Both the position numbers and the translations under genes were made by a program. A stretch of DNA of 64,000 nucleotides. Source: Albula goreensis. Taxonomy: Eukaryota > Chordata > Actinopteri > Albuliformes > Albulidae. The notes under the pieces are model-generated. The model did no database searches, was not told where the DNA came from, and worked only from the letters and a program-made list of their open reading frames with translations. Positions 1 to 10,594 of this stretch are shown piece by piece. The first letter of the stretch is position 1. The number at the start of each line of letters is the position of its first letter. The stretch is from assembly GCA_022829145.1 (NCBI GenBank), contig CM040743.1, positions 30,369,646 to 30,433,645 of the forward strand. Reading direction: 5' to 3'.

Positions 1-36
1 TAAAAACACTTTCGAGGCAATCTGACTGATTTGCAG

Positions 37-129
37 GTTGCGGTGTTATCCAAGGATACCCGAGAGAGGTGTAACATTAAGGGCCCGCGGTTCATCTCGC
101 AGCTGCAACGCTGTGAAGCTCATGTTCAG
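37..129 (+). other. Possible 93-bp internal exon, unrecognised
   Basis: The frame starting at base 4 stays open to about 140 and is GC-richer than the DNA to its right. A TTGCAG acceptor ends at 36 and a CAG/GTTTGC donor follows 129, giving 31 whole codons (phase 0 at both ends). The peptide includes VAVLSKDTRERCN and GPRFISQLQRCEAHVQ, which looks protein-like but which I cannot assign. The donor is weak (GTTTGC rather than GTAAGT) and the pyrimidine tract is poor. It may equally be a chance open frame or an old repeat. Confidence 0.18.
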
Positions 130-1878
130 GTTTGCTAATGGGTAAAATTTTCTATGCCCACAAAAGTTCCATTACATCATCTAAAACACATTACATGGGC
201 ACTATTCTAAGGGCAAAAACAGGGCCGGTGCTGACAGAGGTGAATCCAAATCCAAGTAGCAAATTTAAAAACACTATAGTCTGGGTTACCATGATTCTGT
301 GATCACACTATTTCACTTCATTTCAGCCATGGTGTAGGGAGGTTGCATTTGAGTTCAGATACACATTTTCAGCCTGTTGCAATGTTATATGTCCTTATTC
401 ATTTGTATTCCGTTTTTCTTTCCTGTCCCTTCACTGTTCCTTTGTTATTAGCCCTAGATCCCTATTGACTTAAAACAGATACAACAAAGCTTTGCCCCAA
501 ATGTTCCCTGTAAGCACAGTCATTGCAGTCTGTCTTCCACTTCCTTGGGTATTCGGGCTTGAAAGTCCTAGTCTTCAGGCTGATGATCAAAGAAATTGCT
601 GTTTCTATGTTATGCCAGATGTCTCTATCATCATAAGAGCATAACAGTGTTAAATGTTTGTTTATAACTACCTCAGGATCCACAATGCCAGATCAACCTC
701 ATCCTCCTTCGTACGGTTACAGTAATTACATTACCCATCACATTTAACTAACAGCAAATACGGTTTAAGGAGTTCAATTAACTAACTTCTCATCATGACC
801 ACAGTTCACCTATATTCCATTTCGGTGCTAACTTCGATGCTATAATATCCATTTTTATGACGAAACAACACATGTCAGACACAGTGGATCTTAAAGACAT
901 CATTTTTGGTATTTTCATGTTGTGCTTGTACATGCTCACCATGAATCCATAAATATAAAAATTATCCCCTTCGCCTTTACTTTTCCAATCTAAAAGTTTA
1001 TTTTCTGTAACTGACAATTGTACATGGAAAAAAGCTGAAAGGTAGGAATAAAATTGATATATATAATAAATATATCCTGGTCAATGTTTCTGGGATGGAT
1101 TTCTTGCCTGAGCCACATCAAGTGTGGATTCCACAACATTTTGACCACTACTAAAGCTAAACGGAATCCTACTTCATAGCATGTTTCAGACGACTTTGCT
1201 GTGACAGTGTAATGTACCATCTTGCCAGCCTTTAGCGAAACAAGATTACACAGTTTTAAAAGTTTTTGCAAACTGCTTTATTGGTATACTGCTTTTTCCT
1301 GAAATATTGGACTCTTTTTTGGCTTCGACTTCAATTTCTTACCCATGGGCTACTATATTCAGAAGAAAACTGTGTATGATTGAACATCTTCATTGCTCGA
1401 GAAGTCCAGTGTTATAAAGCACACTTTGACCTTGTTGTGCTTTCATTGCCTCTCATTTCAGCAGCACAAGTTACAGAAAGTACAGTTTCAAGTTTTCACT
1501 GCATTTTCAGTTCACAGTATGTTTTCCTGGCCAGAATTCCTTAGAGATTTCATGAACCTGGTCCCTTTGTTGTTTTCCTTTAGTGCAATCTTGACACATG
1601 GCAGTGTTGATATACTTAAAGGGGCTGCATCTAAGAGACAAACTGGAGAAAAATAATGTGTATTAGGAATAAAACAATCATTAATTTGAAGAGTTGTAAG
1701 AGTATCTACACCATGGAAGTTCTATGAATGTAAACCTTTTGCTTTTGTCTTTGTATAACAAACTATTATTGCCACTTTAAGACTTCAAGATAACCTAACA
1801 GAACTTAAGTTTAAACCTAACCAGTACAAAACACTTTATTGCAATGTGACTTGAAGAAAAATCACTTTCATTTAGTTA

Positions 1879-1913
<35 letters not shown>

Positions 1914-2990
1914 GAGTAACAAGTGTCAGTAATACCTACAAAGATATGGATCAAAAATTGACACCACTGCTGATGTGCAGCAGTAAGTTCTGCAGTAGAT
2001 CTTTCTTTTGAAAGATAAGATTTATTTTAAAATTAAATACCTGAATTGATGCAGATTGCATTTGGGTGAAATCCAATGTACAGTCATATCTGGAAGTGAT
2101 CTGGGTCATATAAATCATCTGTTTCTCCATTCTATTAGTAAAATCCCATAATAAGCATGCAGGAGTCACAGGAATACACTGCTGAAAACCTGGTTGTTGG
2201 GTGAAATGGAGGAACACACCAGGAAAAACTGCAATCTTAGTCTAAAAACATCTGGTTGGATGTATAGCAAGTTATAGACTGTGGGTGATCATACAACCTA
2301 GTACCTTAGATCCACAGGTATCCCAAATGAGTGAACTGTATCAGATATGAGTGTGCAGAAGGCTTTACAGTACACGCTGAAACACATGAAGTTGTTGCTC
2401 GTATACCCCTGAGCCACTTTCATACAGTGTAAACAAGTACAGTGGTGAACTGTGTACAGACATTTCATGTTTGCAGACTTGTGCAGTGGAAATGTCAATC
2501 TTCTTGGCTTCTGATTGCATTTGCCATTTGTTTTCAAACACTGTAAAGCTCAGCTCAGCTGTAAGAAGCCATCTATCTTGCAGTGCAAAGCATATCAGTT
2601 CTCTGAATCCTTGGCTATTTAACATTATAATAAATGTATATTTCATGTTGTTAAAATCCCTGTTCACAGTTGTGGACGAGCTTCAAAGAAATGGCACGCA
2701 GCGAAGACAGTCCACCAAAATCTCCATAAGATCAAATTCACAGATGGATATAACCTTAGCGCAGAGCAAATGCAAATGAATACATTTCAATCTATAATAC
2801 TGAAATTTGATAGCAACAACTGCTGTTTGAGTAGTTCCTATATTTAGAACACAGGCATTTAAGTAGTCTAAGATGAAGGGGCTTCTTCAAGATTAATTCA
2901 TTAACAGGCCTTTACATTCTCTATGGAATTTCTATAGGGACAGCCTATAACCTAATGGCTACTGCACCCTATTGCATTATATAAAATGTA
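130..2990. other. Unique AT-rich noncoding DNA
   Basis: Many short open frames under about 100 codons occur on both strands with no recognisable domain, splice pattern or codon bias. The only distinct feature is the ATT microsatellite near 1.9 kb. I see no gene here. Confidence 0.6.
1879..1911. repeat. (ATT)11 trinucleotide microsatellite
   Basis: Eleven uninterrupted ATT copies (33 bp). It is pure enough to be length-polymorphic. Confidence 0.95.
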
Positions 2991-2999
2991 TATAGCCAT

Positions 3000-3515
3000 T
3001 GTGGCGCCAGGAGAAGTGGAGAGCTTAAGCTCATCTGCTCCTCCCCCTTGAACTGCTGTCAATTCCAGGTCCCTCATTGAGCCTGGAGAGACTGCAGGAG
3101 CTTGAAGAGCAGTGGCCTTGCAAGCAGGCAGGCTCACCTGAGAGTGATTTCTAATCAACTCTGCTGTGAGCACTTGCTGTCAATTAGATCCTGTATTTAA
3201 GCACAGCCTTGGAGGCTGGAGAGGACTCTTCTGGGTTCTTTTTGGGTAGGACTTTTGGTTTGGTATATGGCTGTGCTGTTTTTGAGTTTACCCCAGTTTT
3301 GTGTTTATAATTTGGTTGGTGTTTTTCTACTTTTACCCAAAAAAGGGGTATATAAATGGCCTTTGGTCATTTTTGCTGAACTTTGTGCGTTGTCTCCTCT
3401 TCCACTCACCACCTGGCCCAGTGGTCACACCTGCTATTGCGTCACACCATGTATGGCCTTTCTTTATACCAGCTATTTTGACACAGGGTATGCATCTGAC
3501 TTTGCACACAAATTT
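3000..3515 (+). mobile_element. Possible LTR-like block (low confidence)
   Basis: A GC-richer 5' part (3001-3180) is followed by a TATTTAAG promoter-like box near 3194-3201, then a strongly T-rich tract (3230-3380) with a second TATA-like GTATATAAA near 3349, then a C-rich stretch. This order (spacer, TATTTAAG, T-rich leader) resembles solo LTRs of fish gypsy elements. I cannot define TG...CA ends or a target duplication, and no pol fragment adjoins it. It could also be an ordinary promoter-like stretch. Confidence 0.22.
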
Positions 3516-3520
3516 TAAGT

Positions 3521-4870
3521 AATTTAAATCTCTTCATTTGACCATAGGTTCGATGAAGGTAGACCACTTCTTTTAAGCAAGGTGCTTAATCTAAATAGCT
3601 GTAGTCACATTTCCAGCACCATGAATGGATAGTGGGTAGAAATATAAAATGTGTAAATCATTCTGGACAGGAGCCTTCGCTAAATGCCTAAACAGTATAT
3701 CAATAAGAGAAAGGTGTTAAACATGCATACGTTAATTTAATATTGTGATATTTGCTTCACAAGTAGCATCTTTAATTAGTACAGAGCTTGTTAACAAAGG
3801 TAATGAATATGGTAAACAAGGAGTCATGACTGCACATGCTCTTTTGGCAGACATTACCAAAGACACATTGAGCAGAGAGCATGGTTTCCACAATCAAGCA
3901 GATTCTCTTGCCTATGAGAATGAATAGCTCATGAGACATTATTGTTTACCAGGACCCATTTTTGTCACATTTGATTGTTTACTGGGTGAAATTGTTAAGA
4001 TTATTAATGCACTCAACATTTCTTAGGAATTTGTGGTTTTCACATTAACCGTGCATAAGGATTTATGTATATGTATTCCCGTTCAGTTTTACAAAGCATG
4101 GTGATGCTACATGGATGAAAAACAGAGCCTGTAAATGATACTGAGGAAAATTATTCAAAAGCAGACACCTGTGGGCAGTGATGAAATTATGCTTTTTAAT
4201 GGAGATGAACAAGGAGTGCAGTGAACTAACCCAGACCCCAGACACATGTACACTTTAAAATGGTCCTAGACTCCTGACCTCAATCAAAATCTCAGCGATG
4301 AATCACTCGGGCCGGGGAGCATGGAAACTATCCACTAATGAGCCAGTTCAAAGGGTCTTTGTTCAAAGTCCAGTTCAAAGCATTGAAGTGAACAGCATTT
4401 TGATTGTTATTTCCCTGCAACAGGAGTATTTGATGTGTATTTGTTGGTACATGGTAGAGATAAGCTGGTGTGACAATATTTACTTGGAACAATTCTTACT
4501 TTCTCTACAATCCTCAAAAAGGTATTCAGCTATAAATACATGAATCAATCTCAGTTCAGTATGTTCCTTTCCCACCTCTGAACACACATATGCTACTGCT
4601 ACACACGTATAGTTGACTTTCATCAGGCTCAGTTATTTGTTTTGCATGATATCTTAATTTTACCCCATTGATTACCCTAGTGCCTCTTTTAAACTATCTG
4701 GTTATTAGTGATTTATAGTGGTTTGAATGTCCCCTCACTTTTTGTAGTGTAACAAATGATTATGTACTATATAAGAATGGAGATACCCAAAGACAGAAAC
4801 CTGGAAGACCAAAACCAAAATTCCAGATAAGCTGGTGAAGATCAACCTCTCGTGGAGTGATCCACAGCAC
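3521..4870. other. Noncoding, nothing recognised
   Basis: AT-rich sequence with only short chance frames (longest about 80 codons). No repeat, motif cluster or exon-like segment was recognised. Confidence 0.55.
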
Positions 4871-4874
4871 AGCA

Positions 4875-5037
4875 CTGGGGGGTATTCTGTGAAGTGGGAC
4901 TAAGGAGTTATCCGGCTAACTTTTCTAAATGTTTAGAATTTGATTACATTCAACGGGACGAGAGTCTGAGTTTCTAGATAATCTTTACAAATACTTCCCA
5001 GCTAACTCTTTAATCCCACTTAGTTGAACGCCCCCAG
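4875..5037. mobile_element. Short nonautonomous DNA transposon (MITE-like) with inverted ends
   Basis: The left end reads CTGGGGGGTATTCTG and continues through GTGGGACTAAGGAGTTA. The right end, read in reverse complement, is CTGGGGGCGTTCAACTAAG and continues GTGGGATTAAAGAGTTAG. About 40 bases at each end match in inverted orientation with scattered differences, around an 80-bp AT-rich core. There is no coding capacity. The terminal pattern resembles abundant fish MITEs with GGGGGTATTC ends, but I cannot settle the superfamily and the target duplication is not clear. Confidence 0.6.
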
Positions 5038-5039
5038 GG

Positions 5040-7195
5040 CAGAAATTGGAGGGAGCTCATAAGTACTACACTAAAGAAAGCATCCAAGTTTCTCAGTGTT
5101 TTTCTTAAGCAAAAAGCCTTGCATTTTTGAATGGCTTTTGGATGGCAGGTCCTTTAGACCTGGGGTAGGGAACATACATGTAACAATGGGCCAACATGGC
5201 TCCTCATTTATGCCCAAGTTAGTTGCATCTATAATAAATGAAATGATTTCTGCAAACTGTCATATTTTAGTGACACGGTGCTTTGAATATATTTGAGTAA
5301 GTTTTTATGTAAACTTATTTTCAATAAGTTTTAAAAGAAAGAAGTCAGAACTTTCCACATTCAGTGTTTAAAATGTTACATGCCAATCACTGATCATAGC
5401 CAACAATGAAAACATTCAATTAAACATTATAGCCTTTGGTCTCCACTTCACTTGCATCCCTGTCTGCCAGGGCCATCATTGCTATAGATGTACCTATCTT
5501 GTCAATGACACATTATAGCCAATGAAAAGTTCAACTGAAAAGCTCTGGATGCTTGGGTAATGGAACCTTTCCTATTTGAGGATGCTGATTGGCTTGATTT
5601 ATGATGCAACACGCCTGGCTTGAGTCAGCCATTGGCTCAGATGCTTCATGAACCCTCCAGCTTAAGGGCAATTCTCTCATCACCCTTGAAGGAAGTGCTC
5701 TCCATTGGCCTGCTGCCACTGCTTAGCAATCTAACAGTGTTCATATTGACTCGTGAAGAGATTTTTAAAAAGAGAAAATACATCATTTTACACAATTTTA
5801 AGGTAACAAAAAATCCTGAATGAAAAATGGTAAAAAAAGGATGATGTACATTACTTAATTTATATTTACAGTCTTAATTCCTAACACATTTCTTGTTTAC
5901 AGTGGTTTGGAATGTGAATTCACGTCAGTTCAGAAAACAAGGATTTCCTGAGGAGATATAAGTTACTGCAGCTGAAAATGGTATAATGGAATGTGAATTT
6001 CTGGCTGGCAGCAAGACAACAAAGCAATTTTTTTCGGACATACCCTCCATGGGGCGCTTCATTACCCATCATGCCAAACTGTGAATGTCTGTGAATGATC
6101 CTCCATATGGTGTAATGGGGTGTGGAATCATTTGTGTTGCAGCCTGATACCCCAAAATGGGGTATGACATAAGGATTTACAGACATTTTGAACCTCATGT
6201 ACCCCTAAATGTATTTCCAAACCCCATGTAAACTTCAGTTTGAAAATACATTAAGATTTGTTTAAAAACAGGGTAACCGTAAGATTCATTCTCACAGAAA
6301 CAGCTGACATTTCATCTGTTCTAAGGAGAAAAATGAATAAATGACAAGTAGTCATTTCAAATCTGAAATACATATGTAACATTGCACAGATACAATAGAA
6401 GCACACTTGTATTGGGCTGCACTCTACCATAAGACTGTGTTATACACAAATTAAAGTTTATGTATCCGGAGCCATATAAAGACAAAATAAGATTGTTTGA
6501 ATATTCAGTACATGCATTTTATGTGTGGTAATGAATTATTCCATGAGATGTGCAATTACCGAATTTAAAATTTACAAAATAATTTTACCCATCCCGAGTA
6601 GTTTTTGGTACACTTGGCACAGCTCTGCTGGTCTCTAACACGGCTTACTGGAAAAGGCCCATACTCTGTTGATGTGACATGACGTGATAAACAACAGATG
6701 CCAAAGACAAAAAGAGTGACCTGGGATGGGTAAAAAATTCTAAATGTTGGTTTTTAATTGGCAGAGAAATCATTTTGTGCTCCCTGGAAACAGAGGAAGC
6801 AGTGATGAGTGGGAATGAGAGAGATAAATATCTTCACAGCAGCACCAGTAGTGGCAGGAGAATATTGGTTAACAAGCCATCTTGTTTCCTGAAGTCTCAT
6901 GACATATTGTTTAGGGTACATGCCCATGGGTGAAATACTTCCTGTGCGACGCTCCGCAAAACACTGTGACTGTATTCCCATCCCAGCTGTACACATTTGT
7001 AAGCACCTTATGCAACAGTGTTACTTATTTATTTTTAGGAATAGAAGGGCAACCAGAGGGACGAAATTTGGCAAGCCAGTGACAGCGTTTCATGGAGTGC
7101 ATTATCACTAACAGTATAAAGCTGCAGTGTGTTGCACATTTTTCCTGCCCCTGAACAATGATTGAGATGTATTGCCTTTAAAACCTGTCAAATAT
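5040..7195. other. Noncoding DNA with CCAAT-box cluster and small hairpins
   Basis: No coding region recognised. CCAAT pentamers on either strand lie at 5383, 5519, 5588, 5631 and 5704. A short hairpin (8-bp arms ATACCCCA/TGGGGTAT) lies at 6147-6165. The rest is plain AT-rich sequence. Confidence 0.5.
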
Positions 7196-7198
7196 ATA

Positions 7199-7285
7199 TT
7201 ATTCATTCATCCATCCATTTTCTGTACCTGGTTCTTCCAACCTAAGGTCATGGGGGTTATGTATCATCGCAGCCTTCAACTACAG
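7199..7285 (+). repeat. Fragment of dispersed fish repeat (CATCCATCCATTTTCTG type)
   Basis: The stretch begins with CATCCATCCATTTTCTGTACC, followed by a diverged GGTCATGGGG block. This head is a familiar dispersed sequence in teleost genomes. A different, more 3' part of the same family seems to be present near 53.95-54.13 kb. It has no coding content and is truncated after about 85 bp. Confidence 0.45.
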
Positions 7286-7454
7286 TCTCCAAAATAAATG
7301 CATGATTACAATATTGTGTCTTCATTTAAAGTTGCCAACTACAACAAACTAATTTCACAACCCAAACTTATTAATTATGAGAACAAAATGATTCTCTTGC
7401 CTCAGTAAGTAAAGTAATTGAATACTCATGCTGGCCTGTATATGAGAACATCTA

Positions 7455-7820
7455 CAGTCAGGTCCACAAGTATTTAGGCAGTGATACAATTGTCATCATT
7501 TTGGCTCTGTATGCCACCACAATGGATTTGAAATGAAACAATGAAAATGTGTTAAAATGGAGACTGTCAGCTTTAATTTAACGTTTTTTGTTTTTTTTTT
7601 TTTTTTTTTCAAAAATATAAAATGAACTGTGTTTGAATTAAAATCATTTCTATACATAGTCCCCCAATTTTAAGGGCTCAAAAGTAATTGGAAAATTGGC
7701 TGCTCAGCCGTTGACATGACCAGGTGTGTGTTATTTCCTCATTGGCTAATTAAGAAGTAAGCAGATAAAAAGTCTAGAATTGATTTTTATTGTGGCATTT
7801 GCGTTTGGAAGCGTTTGTGG
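7455..7820 (+). mobile_element. Tc1/mariner element, left end only
   Basis: After a TA dinucleotide (7453-7454) the sequence starts CAGTCAGGTCCACAAGTATT and continues with a block around 'catcattttggctctgtat' and 'gggctcaaaagtaattgga', typical of one fish Tc1/mariner family's terminal repeat and 5' leader. Homology-like sequence fades near 7,820, before the expected transposase start. No matching inverted right end (ending TGGACCTGACTG-TA) is visible downstream, so this is a truncated, non-mobile copy. A T19 tract at 7591-7609 interrupts it. Confidence 0.7.
7591..7609. repeat. Poly(T) tract, 19 bp
   Basis: An uninterrupted run of T inside the truncated Tc1/mariner fragment, probably an expansion of a shorter T-rich leader segment. 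Confidence 0.9.
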
Positions 7821-7824
7821 ATTT

Positions 7825-9060
7825 GTGGATTGCGTTTGTTAACCCAGTTTCTAAAATAAATAAGAAATAAATAATAAATAAATAAATGAAAATAAGAAAG
7901 AGATAACAAAGTAGCAAATGGAATGCAACTGCATGAGTGCAAGGTTTTTCCATCTCTGAGCATGTACCATAGGCAAATAAATTGAGGTAAACAATTAATA
8001 TTCAAGCTCAGCCAGTTCAGTTGCATGCACTAAGCACACTAGCTATCTAAATTAAAACCTTCCCCTGAAAATAGTACCGTGTTGGTGTTGACGTGAAGAG
8101 TTAGTCAGTGGGGACAGATTCTCACTTTAAAAAATCCTCTTCCCCAAATTCACTATGGTTTCATCCACCAAGAAATACAAACCCTGGAGTACCATGCGTG
8201 TGTCTGTCTCATTTCTGTATGTAGGCTGACAGACCTCATGGGTAATTTTTCCAATAAAAGTAGCTGACATAGCAAAGTGTGTCCTTATCGCTACTGTAGC
8301 ATTAAAGATTTGGTTTTGGGTGATGATAGCTTGGTTAACTGTATCTGTTTGGTTGGTTAACTATTTAAGTATCACTAGCTATAAGAGTTTAGCTGAAGAT
8401 AGAATAATAAGCATAGAAGAAGTGTGGTTTCTAAAATGTCTGATTAAGTTTAGTATCATTGTTTTTGTGTCTATGATTTTGGATGAACAGACTATGCATA
8501 CCTTGTTCTTTTTTAATAATTGGGTCAACAGTGTATTCTTTAAAACCAAAAATGAAAATTTTTGTTGGTGATCTTTCGGTGATTGCCATCGTAAATGAGG
8601 AGCTATACTATTCCAAGTTCTGAAGTCAAGTGCATTATGAAATAACCTATCCCGTTATCTTTTTTGATTGGTCAGATCAGCAACTTAAGTTTTGTTTGCC
8701 ATTCCAATTGACCAGAAAACAGAAAAATGAAGACAAAAATTTAAATGATAAATATCCAAATAATAAAAACAACAGTGTGAAAACACTGAGACACATAATT
8801 GTTTACACATCTCACAACATCTTGTGGCTCTTGTATTTCCTTAGATTTCAATTAATCACATCAGTAACTAATTATTTGCCAACAGAGAACATAGTGAGAC
8901 AATCATTTTCTTGATCAGGAACTACAACAATAAATGAATAATGTTTTCCTCCCTGGTTACTTTCATTATGCAGTTTTAAATGATCAACACATTGTTTATC
9001 CATAACAGCACATATCCATGAATCATTGAATTAATCAGAATATATTTATTTAATATAATT
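7825..9060. other. AT-rich noncoding DNA
   Basis: Includes an AAAT-rich low-complexity stretch at about 7853-7905. Short frames on the + strand between 8320 and 8914 are AT-driven (rich in I, N, K, F, L) and show no domain. Nothing else recognised. Confidence 0.55.
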
Positions 9061-9064
9061 TATA

Positions 9065-9944
9065 AAGTGGCTTCAGAAAATATTTTGACCCCTTCAGTTT
9101 TTGCACACTTTATTGTGTTGTAGATGGAATTTTAATGGATAAAATAGAAATTTGTCCCATCAATCTACACACAACAACCCAAGTGAAAACATGTTTTTAG
9201 GAATTTTTGCAAATGAATAAAAATTCAAAAACTGAAATTTCTCATTTGCATAAGTATTGAGACCCTTTACTATGGCACTTCAGCTTGTGGTCAGGTGCAT
9301 CCTGTTTGCTTTATTTATCTTTGAGTTGTGTCTAGAACTTGATTGGAGTCCACCTGTGGAAAACTGAATTGATTGGACATAGTTTAGAAAGATACGCACC
9401 TGTGTATATACAGTTCCACAATTCATACTGCATGCCAGACCAAAAACCAAGCCCTGAAATCCAAGGAACTCTCTATAGACCTTTGCAATAAAATTGTGGC
9501 GAGGCATAGATCAGGGCAAGGGTATAAAACCATTTCTAAGGCTTTGAGTGTTCCCAGGAGCACAGTGGCCTCAATAATTGTGAAATGGAAGCGGTTTTGA
9601 ACCACCTAGAGTTGGGCATCCGGCCAAACTGAGTGACTGGGCAAGAAGAGCCTCAGTCAGGGAGGTGACCAAGAACTCAATGGTCACTCAAAAAGAGCTT
9701 CGAAGTCCTCTAGAGATGGGAGAACCTGCTGGAAGGACTTAAGTTTTGGATTTAAGGATTTAAGTTTTGGATTTTTAATTAATTTTGCAAAAAATTCTAA
9801 AAACATGTTCTCACTTTGTCATTATGGGTTATTGAGTGTAGATTGATGGGCAAAAATGGCAATTTTATCCATTTAAAATGACATAATACAACATAATAAA
9901 GTGTTCAAAAAGTGAAGGTGCCTCAAAGCTCTCTGAAGCCACTG
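9065..9944 (+). mobile_element. Internally deleted Tc1-family transposon with both terminal repeats
   Basis: The left tip AAGTGGCTTCAG (9065-9076, first base probably mutated from C) pairs with the right tip CTGAAGCCACTG (9933-9944). TA dinucleotides flank both (9063-9064 and 9945-9946), as expected for Tc1 target duplication. The inverted repeats are long: blocks around 'cacactttattgtgttgta', 'ggataaaat' and 'ccatcaatctacac' recur inverted near 9,780-9,910. A full Tc1 is about 1.3-1.6 kb. Here the middle, from just after the transposase N-terminal region (about 9,740) to the right repeat, is missing. It is nonautonomous and dead. Confidence 0.85.
9451..9600 (+). pseudogene. Tc1 transposase N-terminal DNA-binding fragment
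   Basis: A 49-codon frame (ALKSKELSIDLCNKIVARH through SIIVKWKRF, then TGA) matches the paired-like helix-turn-helix that Tc1 transposases use to bind their terminal repeats: the LSxDLxxxIVxxHxSGxGYKxISKxLxVPxSTVxxII pattern is visible. DNA after the stop still resembles the next part of the gene up to about 9,740 but is frameshifted. The DDE catalytic domain is absent. It cannot encode a working transposase, though the retained domain explains how the element was once recognised. Confidence 0.85.
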
Positions 9945-9982
9945 TATTGGTTGAACACACCTGAAGCCACTGTATTGGTTGA
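9933..9982. repeat. Tandem duplication across a transposon/flank junction
   Basis: The 22-bp unit CTGAAGCCACTGTATTGGTT+GA occurs at 9933-9954 and again, identical, at 9961-9982 (28-bp period). The first 12 bases are the tip of the Tc1 right repeat, then comes the TA, then flanking DNA. The duplication therefore spans the insertion junction and arose after or during insertion. Confidence 0.85.
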
Positions 9983-10355
9983 GCTGCCAAACAGGAAGTG
10001 AAGTCATATCTCAGCAATGCTTTGATGTATCGATATCCACCTTGGTACATGGACCCCGGACCCTTTTCTGAGGATGTGCAAAATATTTGGTATCCTTTGA
10101 CCTCTGTGGAGTGCTACAATTTTTGATTTTCAAAAACATTCATCCATTACAGCCAAATCAAAGGCAAACGACCCAAACAGCTGCTCTTTGGTCAACTGAC
10201 ATAAAACTTCCTGTCAGCGCTTACAACCACACTTTTACCATGATCAGATCAAGTTGCCATGGCGACTGTGCCCTGCTGGACTGCCTGGCCCCCTCATCGC
10301 TGCTTGCAGCTACATTTAGCATTGTGTTTAGATACTAAGCACTGTCATTAAAGTC

Positions 10356-10590
10356 CAATTAAATTCAAATTTAAAATTTATTTATATGCTGCATTTCTCA
10401 AATGTGCCATAACATACTTTATTGAGCTCTGCCCTTAATCCTATATAAGGAAGTTTGAGGCAACAGTGGCAAGGAAAGAAATATTTTCTATAAGGAAAAA
10501 TAAATAGATCTTTCTGTAACATAAGAAGAACCTTGGAAGGACCCAGACTTGAGAGGGTGAGCCCATTCTTCTCCAGGATAATGACCAACA
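10356..10590 (+). repeat. Old dispersed fish repeat (ggcaacagtggcaagga type)
   Basis: The order 'aatttatttatatgctgc..tttctcaaa', 'gaggcaacagtggcaagga', 'ctataaggaa', 'gaaccttggaaggacccag', 'acttgagagggtgagccca' matches a repeat found very widely in teleosts (consensus-like aactccct..aaccttgagaggaaccaagactc). It is diverged and has no coding content. Its class is not clear to me. Confidence 0.55.
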
Positions 10591-10594
10591 TGCT

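Noticed and set aside
3001..3012. TGGCGCCA resembling a retroviral primer-binding site
   Set aside because: It is a short palindrome on the wrong side of the LTR-like block and does not extend as a tRNA complement.
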